Shown here in pieces: positions 35,842 to 44,542 of a DNA stretch of 64,000 nt; within the stretch, counting starts at the first letter, position 1; each line of letters starts with the position of its first letter. The stretch comes from Streptomyces capitiformicae (GTDB taxonomy: Bacteria; Actinomycetota; Actinomycetes; Streptomycetales; Streptomycetaceae): NCBI RefSeq assembly GCF_002214185.1, contig NZ_CP022161.1, positions 6,641,486 through 6,705,485 of the forward strand, written 5' to 3'. The translations under genes were made by a program, and so were the position numbers. The notes under the pieces are model-generated. The model had not been told where the DNA came from. It worked only from the letters and a program-made list of their open reading frames with translations, and did no database searches.

Positions 35842-36939
35842 CTAGGCCTTCGTGTTCGGCCGCCGAGCAGAGCCCGCATAGCCGTGGGGGTTGAGCTGCT
35901 GGAACCGCCAGGCGTCCCGGCACGTGTCGGCGAGGTCCCGGATGGGACGCCAGCCCCAGGCCCGCGCCACGGCGGTCGCGTCGGCGACGAGTTCGGCCAC
36001 GTCGCCGGGGCGGCGGGCCGCGACCTCGTACGGAATGGGCCTGCCGCACGCCTCGGAGAACGCGGTGATGACGTCGAGGACCGAGCTGCCCTTTCCGACG
36101 CCCAGGTTGTACACACGCATGCCTGGTCCGTCGGCGAGATGGTCGAGCGCGACGCGGTGGGCCTCGACGGTGTCCATGACGTGGAGGTAGTCGCGGATCG
36201 CGGTCCCGTCGGGCGTGGGGTAGTCGGCGCCGAACACATGGACCCGCTTCCGTCGGCCGATGGCCACCTGGGCCACGTACGGCATCAGATTGTCGGGCGT
36301 GCCGTAGGGATCCTCGCCGAGCAGCCCGCTGGGGTGGGCGCCGGCCGGATTGAAGTACCGCAGACACAGCACGGTGTACTCGGGGCACCGCTGGCAGACG
36401 TCGGCGAGGATCTGTTCGCAGATCCATTTGGAGGCCGCGTATGGATTGGTGGGCCGGGCCGGGGTGGCCTCGTCCAGCGGTCCGGGTCCGGCGTCGCCGT
36501 AGATCGAGCAGGAGGAGGAGAACACGAGCTGGTGCACGCCGTGCTCGTGCATGGCCCGGAGCAGGGCGGTCGTGCCGCCGACGTTGGTGTCGTAGTACTC
36601 GACGGGCATCCGTGTCGACTCGCCCACTGCCTTGTGCGCGGCAAAGTGCACGACGGCGTCCACGGAGTGGCGGTCGAAGACGGCCGAGAGGGCGTGTCGA
36701 TCACGGATGTCCAGCTCATAGACAGCACCGACGAAACGGCCGGCGATCCGTTCCACGCGGGTGAGGACCTGGGGAGTGCTGTTGGAGTAGTCGTCGACCA
36801 CGATCACCTCGTAGCCGTGGTCGAGCAGTTCGACGCAGGCATGACTGCCGATGAAGCCGGCTCCGCCGGTGACGAGGACCGTGGACGGTGCACTCGTGGG
36901 CGTCACTCCCTCGTGCGCGCGGCGTCGGTCCGTGTTCAC
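35842..36939 (-). CDS. galE: UDP-glucose 4-epimerase
   Basis: It interconverts UDP-glucose and UDP-galactose. The 365 residues show VLVTGGAGFIGSHACVELL, VHFAAHKAVGES, SSSCSIYGD, NPYAASKWICEQIL with YxxxK, and the long RYFNPAGAHPSG substrate segment. GTG 36939 overlaps the stop of a small upstream gene (GTGA), so the two are coupled. Through copy 5 of the shared operator it belongs to the polysaccharide regulon, although the fusion gene and the GH15 gene separate it from the main cluster. It adds about 20 residues before the NAD motif. Confidence 0.94.
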   Translation of the reverse strand: MNTDRRRAHEGVTPTSAPSTVLVTGGAGFIGSHACVELLDHGYEVIVVDDYSNSTPQVLTRVERIAGRFVGAVYELDIRDRHALSAVFDRHSVDAVVHFAAHKAVGESTRMPVEYYDTNVGGTTALLRAMHEHGVHQLVFSSSCSIYGDAGPGPLDEATPARPTNPYAASKWICEQILADVCQRCPEYTVLCLRYFNPAGAHPSGLLGEDPYGTPDNLMPYVAQVAIGRRKRVHVFGADYPTPDGTAIRDYLHVMDTVEAHRVALDHLADGPGMRVYNLGVGKGSSVLDVITAFSEACGRPIPYEVAARRPGDVAELVADATAVARAWGWRPIRDLADTCRDAWRFQQLNPHGYAGSARRPNTKA

Positions 36940-37157
36940 TGCACCTCACCAGCCCGGGGCGGCGGCGAATGCCGGGCGGAAGGCGTGATGGCCACGGCTG
37001 CCGGCAGCGACGACAGGACCAGGCGTAGGACGACGGACAGCCGTTCGAGGCGGCGCGCCAGCGGACCGGCGGTGATCCGGACAACGTCGAGGTCCGCGTT
37101 CCGCGCAAGCCGACGCTCCACCCCGGTATCTGCCGAATCCGGTTCCCTGCGCGTCAT
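36936..37157 (-). CDS. Small protein of unknown function coupled to galE
   Basis: This 73-codon frame starts at ATG 37157, with GGAG nine bases upstream, and ends in a 4-base GTGA overlap with galE. The first half is rich in Arg, Asp and Glu; the second half has one hydrophobic stretch (LSVVLRLVLSSLPAAVAI) that could be a membrane helix. I do not recognise a family. The coupling and the operator just upstream are the evidence that it is expressed. Confidence 0.5.
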   Translation of the reverse strand: MTRREPDSADTGVERRLARNADLDVVRITAGPLARRLERLSVVLRLVLSSLPAAVAITPSARHSPPPRAGEVQ

Positions 37158-37183
37158 GACGCGTCGCTCCAGAGTGCGGTGAA

Positions 37184-37240
37184 CGTCGTATGCTTACGAC
37201 GTATATGTATGACTTTCCGCCTATTGCTCCCTGGCGTCAA
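37184..37240 (-). promoter_or_regulatory. Shared polysaccharide-locus promoter-operator, copy 5 (minus strand)
   Basis: Read on the minus strand: TTGACG (37240-37235), 17 bases, GAAAGT (37217-37212), then CATACATATA-CGTCGTAAG-CATACG. There is one extra base between the -10 and the core compared with copies 1, 3 and 4. This orientation points it at the small gene and galE, about 48 bases from the ATG. The divergent DUF2236 gene is a possible second target. Confidence 0.72.
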
Positions 37241-37313
37241 GGGCTGTAGGTGTACTGGTCGAAACGTTCTGCCTGGAGCGGGGACACTCGTGCGGGGGCT
37301 CAGGAGCCGGCAT

Positions 37314-38243
37314 ATGCCGCGCAACCGTAATGCTCTGGTGTCAGGGGGAAAGCCCGGCCACACTGACCACGTGGACGCCCATCGAACTGGTGACCCCCCG
37401 ATAGTCGACCCCGGCCTCTTCGGCCCCGGCTCGGTGACCTGGCAGGCGCACGGCGACCCCATGATGTGGATCGCCGGCGTCCGCGCGCTCTATCTCCAGG
37501 CGCTGCACCCGCGGGCGGTGCGCGGGGTCATGCAGAACTCGGACTTCCGCAAGGACGCCTGGGGCCGGCTCATGCGGACGGCCAACTTCGTCGGTACCAC
37601 GACGTACGGCACCACGGAGGCCGCCGAGAAGGCGGGCGCCCGAGTCCGGAAGATCCACAGCATGCTCACGGCGGCCGACCCGGACACGGGGGAGCGGTAC
37701 CGCGTCGACGAGCCCGAACTGCTGTTGTGGGTGCACTGCGCCGAGATCGACTCCTATCTGCAGGTCCTGCGCCGCTCCGGCTTCCCCCTCACGGAGACCG
37801 CCGCCGACCGGTACATCGGCGAACACCGGGCCGGCGCCCGCCTGGTGGGCCTCGGTCCCACCGAAGTGCCGGGCGACCAGGCGGAGTTGGCGGCCTACTT
37901 CGAGAAGATGCGGCCCGAGCTCGCCGCGGGAACCGAGGCCCGGGACGTGGACGACTTCCTGCGCAGACCGCCCACGCACCCGTTGCTCATACCGGCACGT
38001 GAAGCACTGTGGCGGCGCGTGGCGAACCTGGCGTACGCCTCCCTGCCGCCGTACGCCCATGAGTTGTACGGCAGACCGGCCCCGGCCCCGGCAGTCGTCA
38101 CCCGGCGCCTGCGGCTCACCGGTATCCTGCTGCGCTCGGTTCCCGCCCGGCTGCGCTGGCAACTCCCGCCCAAACACATCCTGCGCGCCATGTCACGGCT
38201 CGGCCCCGGCTCGCGCCCGGCACCGTACAAAGTCAGCAGATAG
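37314..38243 (+). CDS. DUF2236 / MpaB-family oxygenase-like protein
   Basis: This 309-residue protein belongs to the DUF2236 family, related to the latex-clearing and MpaB-type haem oxygenases. The conserved start of the domain is GSVTWQAHGDPMMWIAGVRALYLQALHPRAVRGV, followed by WGRLMRTANFVGTTTYGT and an R-x-x-E-P-E-L-LLWVHCAE segment. It probably oxidises a hydrophobic substrate in the cytoplasm or at the membrane, but the actual substrate is unknown. I chose ATG 37314, eight bases after AGGAG. It diverges from the galE unit and ends before a very long stem-loop. Confidence 0.8.
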   Translation: MPRNRNALVSGGKPGHTDHVDAHRTGDPPIVDPGLFGPGSVTWQAHGDPMMWIAGVRALYLQALHPRAVRGVMQNSDFRKDAWGRLMRTANFVGTTTYGTTEAAEKAGARVRKIHSMLTAADPDTGERYRVDEPELLLWVHCAEIDSYLQVLRRSGFPLTETAADRYIGEHRAGARLVGLGPTEVPGDQAELAAYFEKMRPELAAGTEARDVDDFLRRPPTHPLLIPAREALWRRVANLAYASLPPYAHELYGRPAPAPAVVTRRLRLTGILLRSVPARLRWQLPPKHILRAMSRLGPGSRPAPYKVSR

Positions 38244-38264
38244 GTCGCCATACTGGACCGGGTC

Positions 38265-38330
38265 GGGTCCCTGTCGTCGCCTTCCCGTCGCCCGTTCCTG
38301 AGGCAGACGGGAATGCGACGACAGGGACCC
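38265..38330 (+). terminator. Long two-part stem-loop between DUF2236 and kinase genes
   Basis: A 16-base perfect outer stem (GGGTCCCTGTCGTCGC with its complement), one mismatch, and an 8-base inner stem (TTCCCGTC/GACGGGAA) enclose a 16-base loop. It starts 21 bases after the DUF2236 stop and ends 41 bases before the kinase start. A terminator is most likely; a structured leader of the kinase message is the alternative. Confidence 0.65.
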
Positions 38331-38371
38331 AGGGGGAGGGCGGGTCCGTATGGACGGGGGCATCGTTGGCG

Positions 38372-40657
38372 ATGGCGGACACCAGGCTGATCCAGGGCCG
38401 GTACCGGTTGCTCGATCTGATCGGGCGCGGCGGCATGGGCGAGGTCTGGCGCGCGAGAGACGAGTCGCTGGGCCGGCTCGTCGCGGTCAAGTGCCTCAAG
38501 CCCATCAACACCCAGCCCGACCAGTCGTTCACCCGTGTCCTGCGGGAGAGGTTTCGGCGCGAGGCGCGCGTGGCGGCCGCTCTCCAGCACCGCGGTGTGA
38601 CCGTCGTCCACGACTTCGGCGAGTCCGACGGAGTGCTCTTCCTCGTCATGGAGTTACTGGAAGGCCGCAACCTCAGCCAGCTCCTGGAGGACAACAAGCA
38701 CCATCCGCTGCCCGTCGCCGACGTCGTCGAGATCGCCGACCAGGTGGCCGCCGCCCTCGCGTACACCCATCAACAGGGCATCGTGCACCGGGATTTGAAA
38801 CCCGCGAACATCATGTGGCTCACGGACGGCACGGTGAAGATCTGCGACTTCGGCATAGCCCGCCTCGGCCGTGACGTCAGCTTCACCTCCCGCCTCACCG
38901 GCACCGGCATCGCGATGGGCACCCCGCACTACATGTCCCCGGAGCAGATCAGCGGCGGGGAGATCGACCAGCGCAGCGATCTGTACTCGTTCGGGTGCGT
39001 CCTCTACGAGATCGCCACCGGGGCACCGCCGTTCGACCTCGACGACGCCTGGGCGGTCCTCATGGGCCACCGTGACACCGCGCCACGGCCACCGCGCAGC
39101 CATCGGGAGGAGGTGCCCGAGTACCTCGACCGGATCATCCTGGACCTGCTTGCCAAGCAGCCCGAGGAACGGCCGTACGACGCCCGGGAGTTGGGCCGCC
39201 GCGTCGGCGAGGGTCGTACGGCGACCGGCGCGGCCCCGGCCCATGCGCGCACGGTCGTCCCGCCCTCTGTGGAGCCAGACGCCAAACCCGGTTCCCCCGG
39301 GGTACGGACACGCCCCGAGCGGCCGTCGCCGCGTGAGCCCCGGCTGCCCTCCTGGACCCGTGGCATGACCACTGGCCACAAGGCCGCCGGAACCGGACTC
39401 GGCAGCCTCGCCCCACCGGACGCCTCGGCCGGTCTCACCGGAGAGTGGATCGCCCGCCCCGTCACCGGCCCCGCCGAAGATCCCGTACGCGCCGAACGGC
39501 CCACCCCTTCACCGGAGTTGATCAGGACCCTGGCCGGGCGGCACAACGCGGGCTTGAGCCTTGGACGTCTCGGCCGCTGGACGGAGGCCGGTGAGGTGCA
39601 CCGGGCGGTCGCCGTCGAGCGTGAGCACGCCCTCGGCCCCGAGCACCCCGACACCCTCGCCAGCCGCTTCGAGGTCGGCTTCACCCTCAGCCGTACCAGC
39701 CGCCCCGCCGACGCGCTGCGCGAGTTCGCCCACGTCGCCCGCATCCGGGAGCGTGTCCTCGGCCCCGAGCACCCCGGCACGCTCGCCGCACGGCAGGAAA
39801 TGGCGTACGTACTGGGCCAGCTGGGCCGCCACTTCGAGGCCCATCAGGCGTACACGTCCGTCCTCGCCGCCCGCGAACGCATCGCGGGCCCCGACCACCC
39901 GGACACCCTGCGCTGCCGCCACAACCTCGCCTTCAACCTCAGCAGGCTCGGGCGCCTGGAGGACTCGTACCGGATGGCGAGCGAGGTCGCCGCCGCCCGC
40001 GCCCGCGTCCTCGGCGCGAACCACCCCGACACCCTCGTCACCCGCTACGAAGTCGCCTACGCCCTCGGCCAGCTGGGCCGCTGGCCCGAGGCGCTGCAGA
40101 CCTACCAGGAAGTCGCCGAGGCCCGCGCCCAGGCCCTCGGCCCCGACCACCCCGACACCCTCGCCGCCCGCTACGAGGTCGGGATCAGCCTCGGCCGCCT
40201 CGGCCGCAGCAGCGACGCCCTGACCCTCTACCGCGCCCTTGTCGACGACCGCACCCGCGTCCACGGGCCCACCCACCCCGAGACGCTGCGCGCCCGCCAC
40301 GGCCTCGGCGTCAACCTCGGCCGCCTCGGCCGCTGGGAGGAGGCCCTCACCGAGTCCCGCGACGTGTGCGCCCTCAGGGAGCGCGCCCTGGGCCCGGACC
40401 ACCCCGACACCCTCGTCAGCCGCCGCGAGGTCGCCGTCGGTCTCGGCTGGCTCGGCCGCTGGGCCGACGCCCTCACCGAGTACCGGCGGGTGGCCGACGC
40501 CCGCGAACGCGTCCTCGGCGCCGATCACCCCGACGCCATGGCCAGCCGCAACGACGAGGCTCACTGCCTGGAACAGCTCGGCCGCGGCCCGGAGGCGGTG
40601 GAGCTGTACCGGAGAGTGGCGGCGCTACGCCAGCGGCGGGCCACCCGAGGCCACTGA
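38372..40657 (+). CDS. Ser/Thr protein kinase with C-terminal TPR repeats
   Basis: This 761-residue Hanks-type kinase has its domain at residues about 8-275: GRGGMGEVWRARD, VAVKCLK, HRDLKPANI, CDFGIARLG and GTPHYMSPEQ, all intact. A Pro-rich linker (about 280-380) follows. Nine tandem 42-residue TPR-like repeats come next, with the pattern LGPDHPDTLxxR...LGRxxEA, to the C-terminus. No transmembrane helix or PASTA domain is seen, so it is probably cytosolic and uses the TPR array for protein partners. I chose ATG 38372; a TTG two codons upstream is possible. It stands alone after the long stem-loop. Confidence 0.92.
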   Translation: MADTRLIQGRYRLLDLIGRGGMGEVWRARDESLGRLVAVKCLKPINTQPDQSFTRVLRERFRREARVAAALQHRGVTVVHDFGESDGVLFLVMELLEGRNLSQLLEDNKHHPLPVADVVEIADQVAAALAYTHQQGIVHRDLKPANIMWLTDGTVKICDFGIARLGRDVSFTSRLTGTGIAMGTPHYMSPEQISGGEIDQRSDLYSFGCVLYEIATGAPPFDLDDAWAVLMGHRDTAPRPPRSHREEVPEYLDRIILDLLAKQPEERPYDARELGRRVGEGRTATGAAPAHARTVVPPSVEPDAKPGSPGVRTRPERPSPREPRLPSWTRGMTTGHKAAGTGLGSLAPPDASAGLTGEWIARPVTGPAEDPVRAERPTPSPELIRTLAGRHNAGLSLGRLGRWTEAGEVHRAVAVEREHALGPEHPDTLASRFEVGFTLSRTSRPADALREFAHVARIRERVLGPEHPGTLAARQEMAYVLGQLGRHFEAHQAYTSVLAARERIAGPDHPDTLRCRHNLAFNLSRLGRLEDSYRMASEVAAARARVLGANHPDTLVTRYEVAYALGQLGRWPEALQTYQEVAEARAQALGPDHPDTLAARYEVGISLGRLGRSSDALTLYRALVDDRTRVHGPTHPETLRARHGLGVNLGRLGRWEEALTESRDVCALRERALGPDHPDTLVSRREVAVGLGWLGRWADALTEYRRVADARERVLGADHPDAMASRNDEAHCLEQLGRGPEAVELYRRVAALRQRRATRGH
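39514..40645 (+). repeat. Nine 126-base tandem repeats encoding TPR units
   Basis: The 3' half of the kinase gene is built from nine in-frame units of 42 codons. The DNA of the central units is close enough (recurrent CGACCACCCCGACACCCTCG-type segments) that unequal recombination could change copy number. Units 5, 6 and 8 look most alike. Confidence 0.85.
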
Positions 40658-40738
40658 GAGCGAAAGCCGACCCGGGGCGTTGATCCACCTGGCACGCACC
40701 CCTGGCCGACCTCGATTATCGCGTGTTACGCAAGAGCC

Positions 40739-42361
40739 ATGCCTGCCACCCCCGCACCCGTCCCCACCCCCGCGGCACAGCCCGGCCGCCCCGCACGCCG
40801 GTCGCGCGACTCGTACGACGCCGTGATCGTCGGCGGCGGCCACAACGGCCTCGTCGCCGCCGCCTACCTCGCCCGGGCCGGGCGCTCCGTGCTGGTCCTG
40901 GAGCGGCTGGGCCACACCGGCGGCGCCGCCGTGTCCACCCGGCCGTTCGCCGGCGTCGACGCCCGACTGTCCCGTTACTCGTACCTGGTCAGCCTGCTGC
41001 CCCGGAAGATCGTGCGGGATCTGGACCTCGACTTCCGCGTCCGAGGCCGCACGATCTCCTCGTACACCCCCGTCGAACGCGACGGACGGCCGACCGGCCT
41101 CCTTGTCGGCGGCGGCGAGCGGCGCACCCGGGAGGCGTTCGCACGACTGACCGGTTCGGATCGCGAGTACGAGGCCTGGCAGCGCTTCTACGGGATGACC
41201 GGCCATGTCGCCGAACGGGTGTTCCCGACGCTCACCGAGCCCCTGCCCACCCGGGACGAACTGCGCCGGCGGATCGACGACGAGGCGGCCTGGCGGACCC
41301 TCTTCGAGGAGCCGATCGGCGCGGCCGTCGAGTCGACCTTCACCGACGACCTGGTACGCGGAGTCGTCCTCACCGACGCCCTGATCGGCACCTTCGCGGA
41401 CGCCCACGACCCCTCCCTCCGGCAGAACCGCTGCTTCCTGTACCACGTGATCGGCGGCGGCACCGGAGCCTGGGACGTACCCGTCGGCGGGATGGGCGCC
41501 CTCACGGACGCGCTCGCCAGGGCCGCACGCGACGCCGGCGCGGTGATCGCCACCGGCCACGAGGTGCGGAGGATCGCCACCGACGGACGGTCCGCCGAGG
41601 TCACCTACCGCACGACGGACATGGAGGGCGCGGTCGCCGCCCGGCATGTGCTGGTCAACGCCTCGCCCCAGGAGCTGGCGGCCCTGATGGGCGACGAGCC
41701 GCCCGCCCCCGCCGAGGGCGCACAGCTGAAGGTGAACATGCTGCTCACCCGGCTCCCGAGGCTCCGTGACGAGTCCGTCGACCCGCACGAGGCCTTCTCC
41801 GGGACGTTCCACATCGCCGAGGGATACGACCAACTGGCCGCCTCCTACGCCCAGGCCGCCGCCGGCGCGCTCCCCGACGCACCGCCCTCCGAGATCTACT
41901 GCCACTCCCTCACCGACCCGACCATCCTCGGCCCCGACCTGGTCGACCAGGGCTACCAGACGCTCACCCTGTTCGGCCTGCACACCCCCGCGCGGCTCTT
42001 CGAGGCCGACAACGACGCCGTACGCGAGGAACTCCTGAAGGCGACCCTCGCCCAACTGGACGCCCATCTCGCCGAGCCCCTCACCGGCTGCCTGGCCACC
42101 GACGCCGAGGGCCGCCCCTGCATCGAGGCCAAGACCCCCCTCGACCTCGAACGCGATCTCGGCCTCCCCGGCGGCAACATCTTCCACCGCGACCTCGCCT
42201 GGCCGTACGCCCAGGAGGGCACCGGCCGCTGGGGCGTCGAGACCCGCCACGCGAACGTCCTGCTGTGCGGTGCGGGCGCGGTCCGCGGCGGCGGGGTGAG
42301 CGGCGTACCCGGCCACAACGCGGCGATGGCGGTACTGGGAGGCCTGGGACATTCGTCCTGA
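40739..42361 (+). CDS. FAD-dependent phytoene-desaturase-like oxidoreductase
   Basis: This 540-residue flavoprotein begins with a 30-residue Pro/Ala-rich tail and the FAD motif DAVIVGGGHNGLVAAAYLARAG, ending in a second FAD segment LLCGAGAVRGGGVSGVPGHNAA. Between them are the conserved ERLGHTGGAAVSTRPFAG and GGGTGAWDVPVGGMGALTDAL segments of the CrtI/COG1233 group. No carotenoid gene is nearby, so the substrate is unknown. It is followed after 23 bases by the DUF2795 gene. Confidence 0.85.
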   Translation: MPATPAPVPTPAAQPGRPARRSRDSYDAVIVGGGHNGLVAAAYLARAGRSVLVLERLGHTGGAAVSTRPFAGVDARLSRYSYLVSLLPRKIVRDLDLDFRVRGRTISSYTPVERDGRPTGLLVGGGERRTREAFARLTGSDREYEAWQRFYGMTGHVAERVFPTLTEPLPTRDELRRRIDDEAAWRTLFEEPIGAAVESTFTDDLVRGVVLTDALIGTFADAHDPSLRQNRCFLYHVIGGGTGAWDVPVGGMGALTDALARAARDAGAVIATGHEVRRIATDGRSAEVTYRTTDMEGAVAARHVLVNASPQELAALMGDEPPAPAEGAQLKVNMLLTRLPRLRDESVDPHEAFSGTFHIAEGYDQLAASYAQAAAGALPDAPPSEIYCHSLTDPTILGPDLVDQGYQTLTLFGLHTPARLFEADNDAVREELLKATLAQLDAHLAEPLTGCLATDAEGRPCIEAKTPLDLERDLGLPGGNIFHRDLAWPYAQEGTGRWGVETRHANVLLCGAGAVRGGGVSGVPGHNAAMAVLGGLGHSS

Positions 42362-42384
42362 GCCGGCCGTCGAGGGAGGCTCGT

Positions 42385-42576
42385 ATGGCCGAGCTCAGCC
42401 CCACCGACCTGCAGAAGGCACTCAAAGGCATGGAGTACCCGACGGACAAGAAGCACCTCGTCGAGCGTGCCCGCGAGAACCACGCCGATGACAAGGTCGT
42501 GAGCCGCCTCAACGGGCTCAAGAGGGACCGCTTCGACGGCCCGAACGAGGTCCAGAAGGCCGTGTTCAACGAGTAG
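42385..42576 (+). CDS. DUF2795 domain protein
   Basis: This small acidic/basic protein of 63 residues has the DUF2795 pattern: LSPTDLQKALKGMEYPTDKKHLVERAREN, then VVSRLNGLKRDRFDGPNEVQKAV. Proteins of this family are common in actinomycetes and resemble stress-related small proteins; the function is unknown. ATG 42385 follows GGGAGGCTCGT. Confidence 0.85.
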   Translation: MAELSPTDLQKALKGMEYPTDKKHLVERARENHADDKVVSRLNGLKRDRFDGPNEVQKAVFNE

Positions 42577-42603
42577 CGGCCCCCCACGACCAGGAACGGA
42601 CCA

Positions 42604-42635
42604 GGACCGCGTCGGTCATGTGGCCGACGCGGTCC
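42604..42635. terminator. Bidirectional terminator overlapping a coding end
   Basis: GGACCGCGTCGG and CCGACGCGGTCC form a perfect 12-base stem with an 8-base loop between the convergent DUF2795 and serine hydrolase genes. The right arm and the loop include the last codons and the stop of the hydrolase. Confidence 0.75.
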
Positions 42636-44400
42636 AGCCCACCGCGTCGATGCGTCCGGCGTCCGCCGGGCGCTTGTCGTCGAAGAGGACACCGCCCCCC
42701 ATCTCGACCCGCAGCCCGTCGACGTACGCGCCCCGGCCCACGTACAGCCGGTCGGTCGCGTAGCGCCAGCGCACGACGGTCCCGGCCGCCCGGGGCAGCC
42801 GTGCGGTGAGCCGGTGCCAGACCCGGTCCGACCAGCCGGTGACCGTGCCGGCCGGATGGTGCCGGGGGTCCTCACCCGCACGTACGGTCGTGAACGGGAC
42901 CGGCTGCCAGGAGGCGCTGTCGTCCGTGGATGTCTCCAGGAAGAGGGCGTCGGCCCGGGGCTCGGTGTCCCACCACAGGGCGCAGCGCAGCCGAGGGCCG
43001 TCGCCGACCGTGTCGAGCGACGGCAGGGCGAGCGTGGCCGTCGTGGCGGTCGCCATGCCGGAGAACCAGGCCGTGCGGCTTCGGGCGGGGCGTACGGGGA
43101 CGGCCCGGGCGAGATTGTTCGCGGCGGTGACCCGGGGCGCCGACCCGGACCGCCAACTGCGCACTGGATGCACGGAGTTGCCGAGCACGACGAGGAAGGA
43201 GTCGGTCGTCGGGTCGAGGACGAGCGAGGTGCCGGTGAAGCCGGTGTGACCGGCGGTGCGCGGCGTGGCCATCGCGCCCATGTACCAGTGCTGGTAGAGC
43301 TCGAAGCCCAGCCCGTGCTCGTCGCCGGGGAACGCGGTGTTGAAGTCGGTGAACATCAGCTCCACCGACTCGGGCTCCAGGATGCGGGCCCTGCCGTACG
43401 CGCCGCCGTTGAGCAGCGTCCGCCCGAGGACGGCCAGATCCCACGCCGAGGAGAAGACCCCGGCGTGCCCCGCGACCCCGCCGAGCGAGAAGGCGTTCTC
43501 GTCGTGCACCTCCCCCCACACCAGCCCCCGATCGAGCCCCGACCAGGGCGCGCGGGCGTCCTCGGTCGCCGCGATCCGCGACTTCCACGAGGCCGGCGGA
43601 TTGAACCGAGTGCGGTGCATCCCGAGTGGAGCAGTGATCTCGTTTCGGAGCAGCCGATCCAATCCGAGACCGGTGATCTCCTCAAGCACCAGCTGCAACG
43701 AGATCAGATTCAGATCCGAGTACAGATACTTCGTCCCCGGCGGATTCAGCGGCACCTCGTCCCAGATGAGCCGCAACTTCCCTTCGTGCGTCGGCTCCTT
43801 GTACAGCGGGATCCAGGCGCGGAATCCCGAGGTGTGGGTGAGGAGCTGACGAACGGTGATGTCCTGCTTGCCCGCGCCCCCGAACTCCGGCAGATACGCG
43901 CTGACCTTCCCCTCGAGCTCCAACGCCCCCCGCTCGATCTGCTGCACGGCAAGAATCGAGGTGAACAGCTTCGACACCGAGGCCAGATCGAACACGGTGT
44001 CCTCGGCCATGGGGATCTGTTGCTCCGCCGGGAACTGCACCCCTGCATCCGCCTTCTCGTCGTACGCCGAGTACCGGACGGCCATCCCGATCGGCTGGTG
44101 CAACGCGACGGTCCCGCCCCGCCCGGCGAGCAATACGGCACCGGCGTACCAGGGGTGCGTGGGGGAGGGCCCGAGAAAGGCTTCGGCGTCGGCGACGAGC
44201 CGGTCCAGATGCTCGGCGAGTAGCCCGGCCCGCTCGGGAGAACCATGACGCAGGGTCGGGCGACCACCTCCGACGGAGGAAGCGGCGACCGGCCCGGCGG
44301 GAAAGGGCAGCACAGCGAGCCCACCACCGACCGCCAACACGCGCCTGCCAAGCTGACGACGACTCATCCCAGCCGTCGAACCCCCGGCACCTTCGCTCAC
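42616..44400 (-). CDS. Secreted serine hydrolase, beta-lactamase class C family, with C-terminal domain
   Basis: This 594-residue exported enzyme has a twin-arginine-like signal (MSRRQLGRRVLAVGGG, about residues 12-27). Its class C beta-lactamase/esterase domain shows SVSK (Ser141, Lys144), YSDLN and a C-terminal HTGFTG. Roughly the last 150 residues form an extra beta-rich domain after the catalytic part. It probably hydrolyses an ester, amide or cell-wall-like substrate outside the cell. GTG 44400 follows GGGAGGTCTCGTT; an in-frame ATG eleven codons later is the alternative. Confidence 0.88.
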   Translation of the reverse strand: MSEGAGGSTAGMSRRQLGRRVLAVGGGLAVLPFPAGPVAASSVGGGRPTLRHGSPERAGLLAEHLDRLVADAEAFLGPSPTHPWYAGAVLLAGRGGTVALHQPIGMAVRYSAYDEKADAGVQFPAEQQIPMAEDTVFDLASVSKLFTSILAVQQIERGALELEGKVSAYLPEFGGAGKQDITVRQLLTHTSGFRAWIPLYKEPTHEGKLRLIWDEVPLNPPGTKYLYSDLNLISLQLVLEEITGLGLDRLLRNEITAPLGMHRTRFNPPASWKSRIAATEDARAPWSGLDRGLVWGEVHDENAFSLGGVAGHAGVFSSAWDLAVLGRTLLNGGAYGRARILEPESVELMFTDFNTAFPGDEHGLGFELYQHWYMGAMATPRTAGHTGFTGTSLVLDPTTDSFLVVLGNSVHPVRSWRSGSAPRVTAANNLARAVPVRPARSRTAWFSGMATATTATLALPSLDTVGDGPRLRCALWWDTEPRADALFLETSTDDSASWQPVPFTTVRAGEDPRHHPAGTVTGWSDRVWHRLTARLPRAAGTVVRWRYATDRLYVGRGAYVDGLRVEMGGGVLFDDKRPADAGRIDAVGWTASAT

Positions 44401-44452
44401 AACGAGACCTCCCTTCGCGCCACATGCGACCCAGACCAAGCATTGCGCCCCC

Positions 44453-44503
44453 CAAGGGGCGCGGGGAACTGCGCGACAAGCCACAACGAACCCGCACCCG
44501 CCA
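44453..44503. repeat. Dispersed Streptomyces intergenic repeat, divergent copy
   Basis: AAGGGGCGCGGGGAACTGCG followed by CGACAAGCCACAACGAACCCGCAC resembles the repeats at 55104 and 60475 at its two ends but is shorter in the middle. It lies upstream of two divergent genes. Confidence 0.65.
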
Positions 44504-44542
44504 ACGAACCCATCACCCCTCCCCATTGGGCGACCCGAAACG

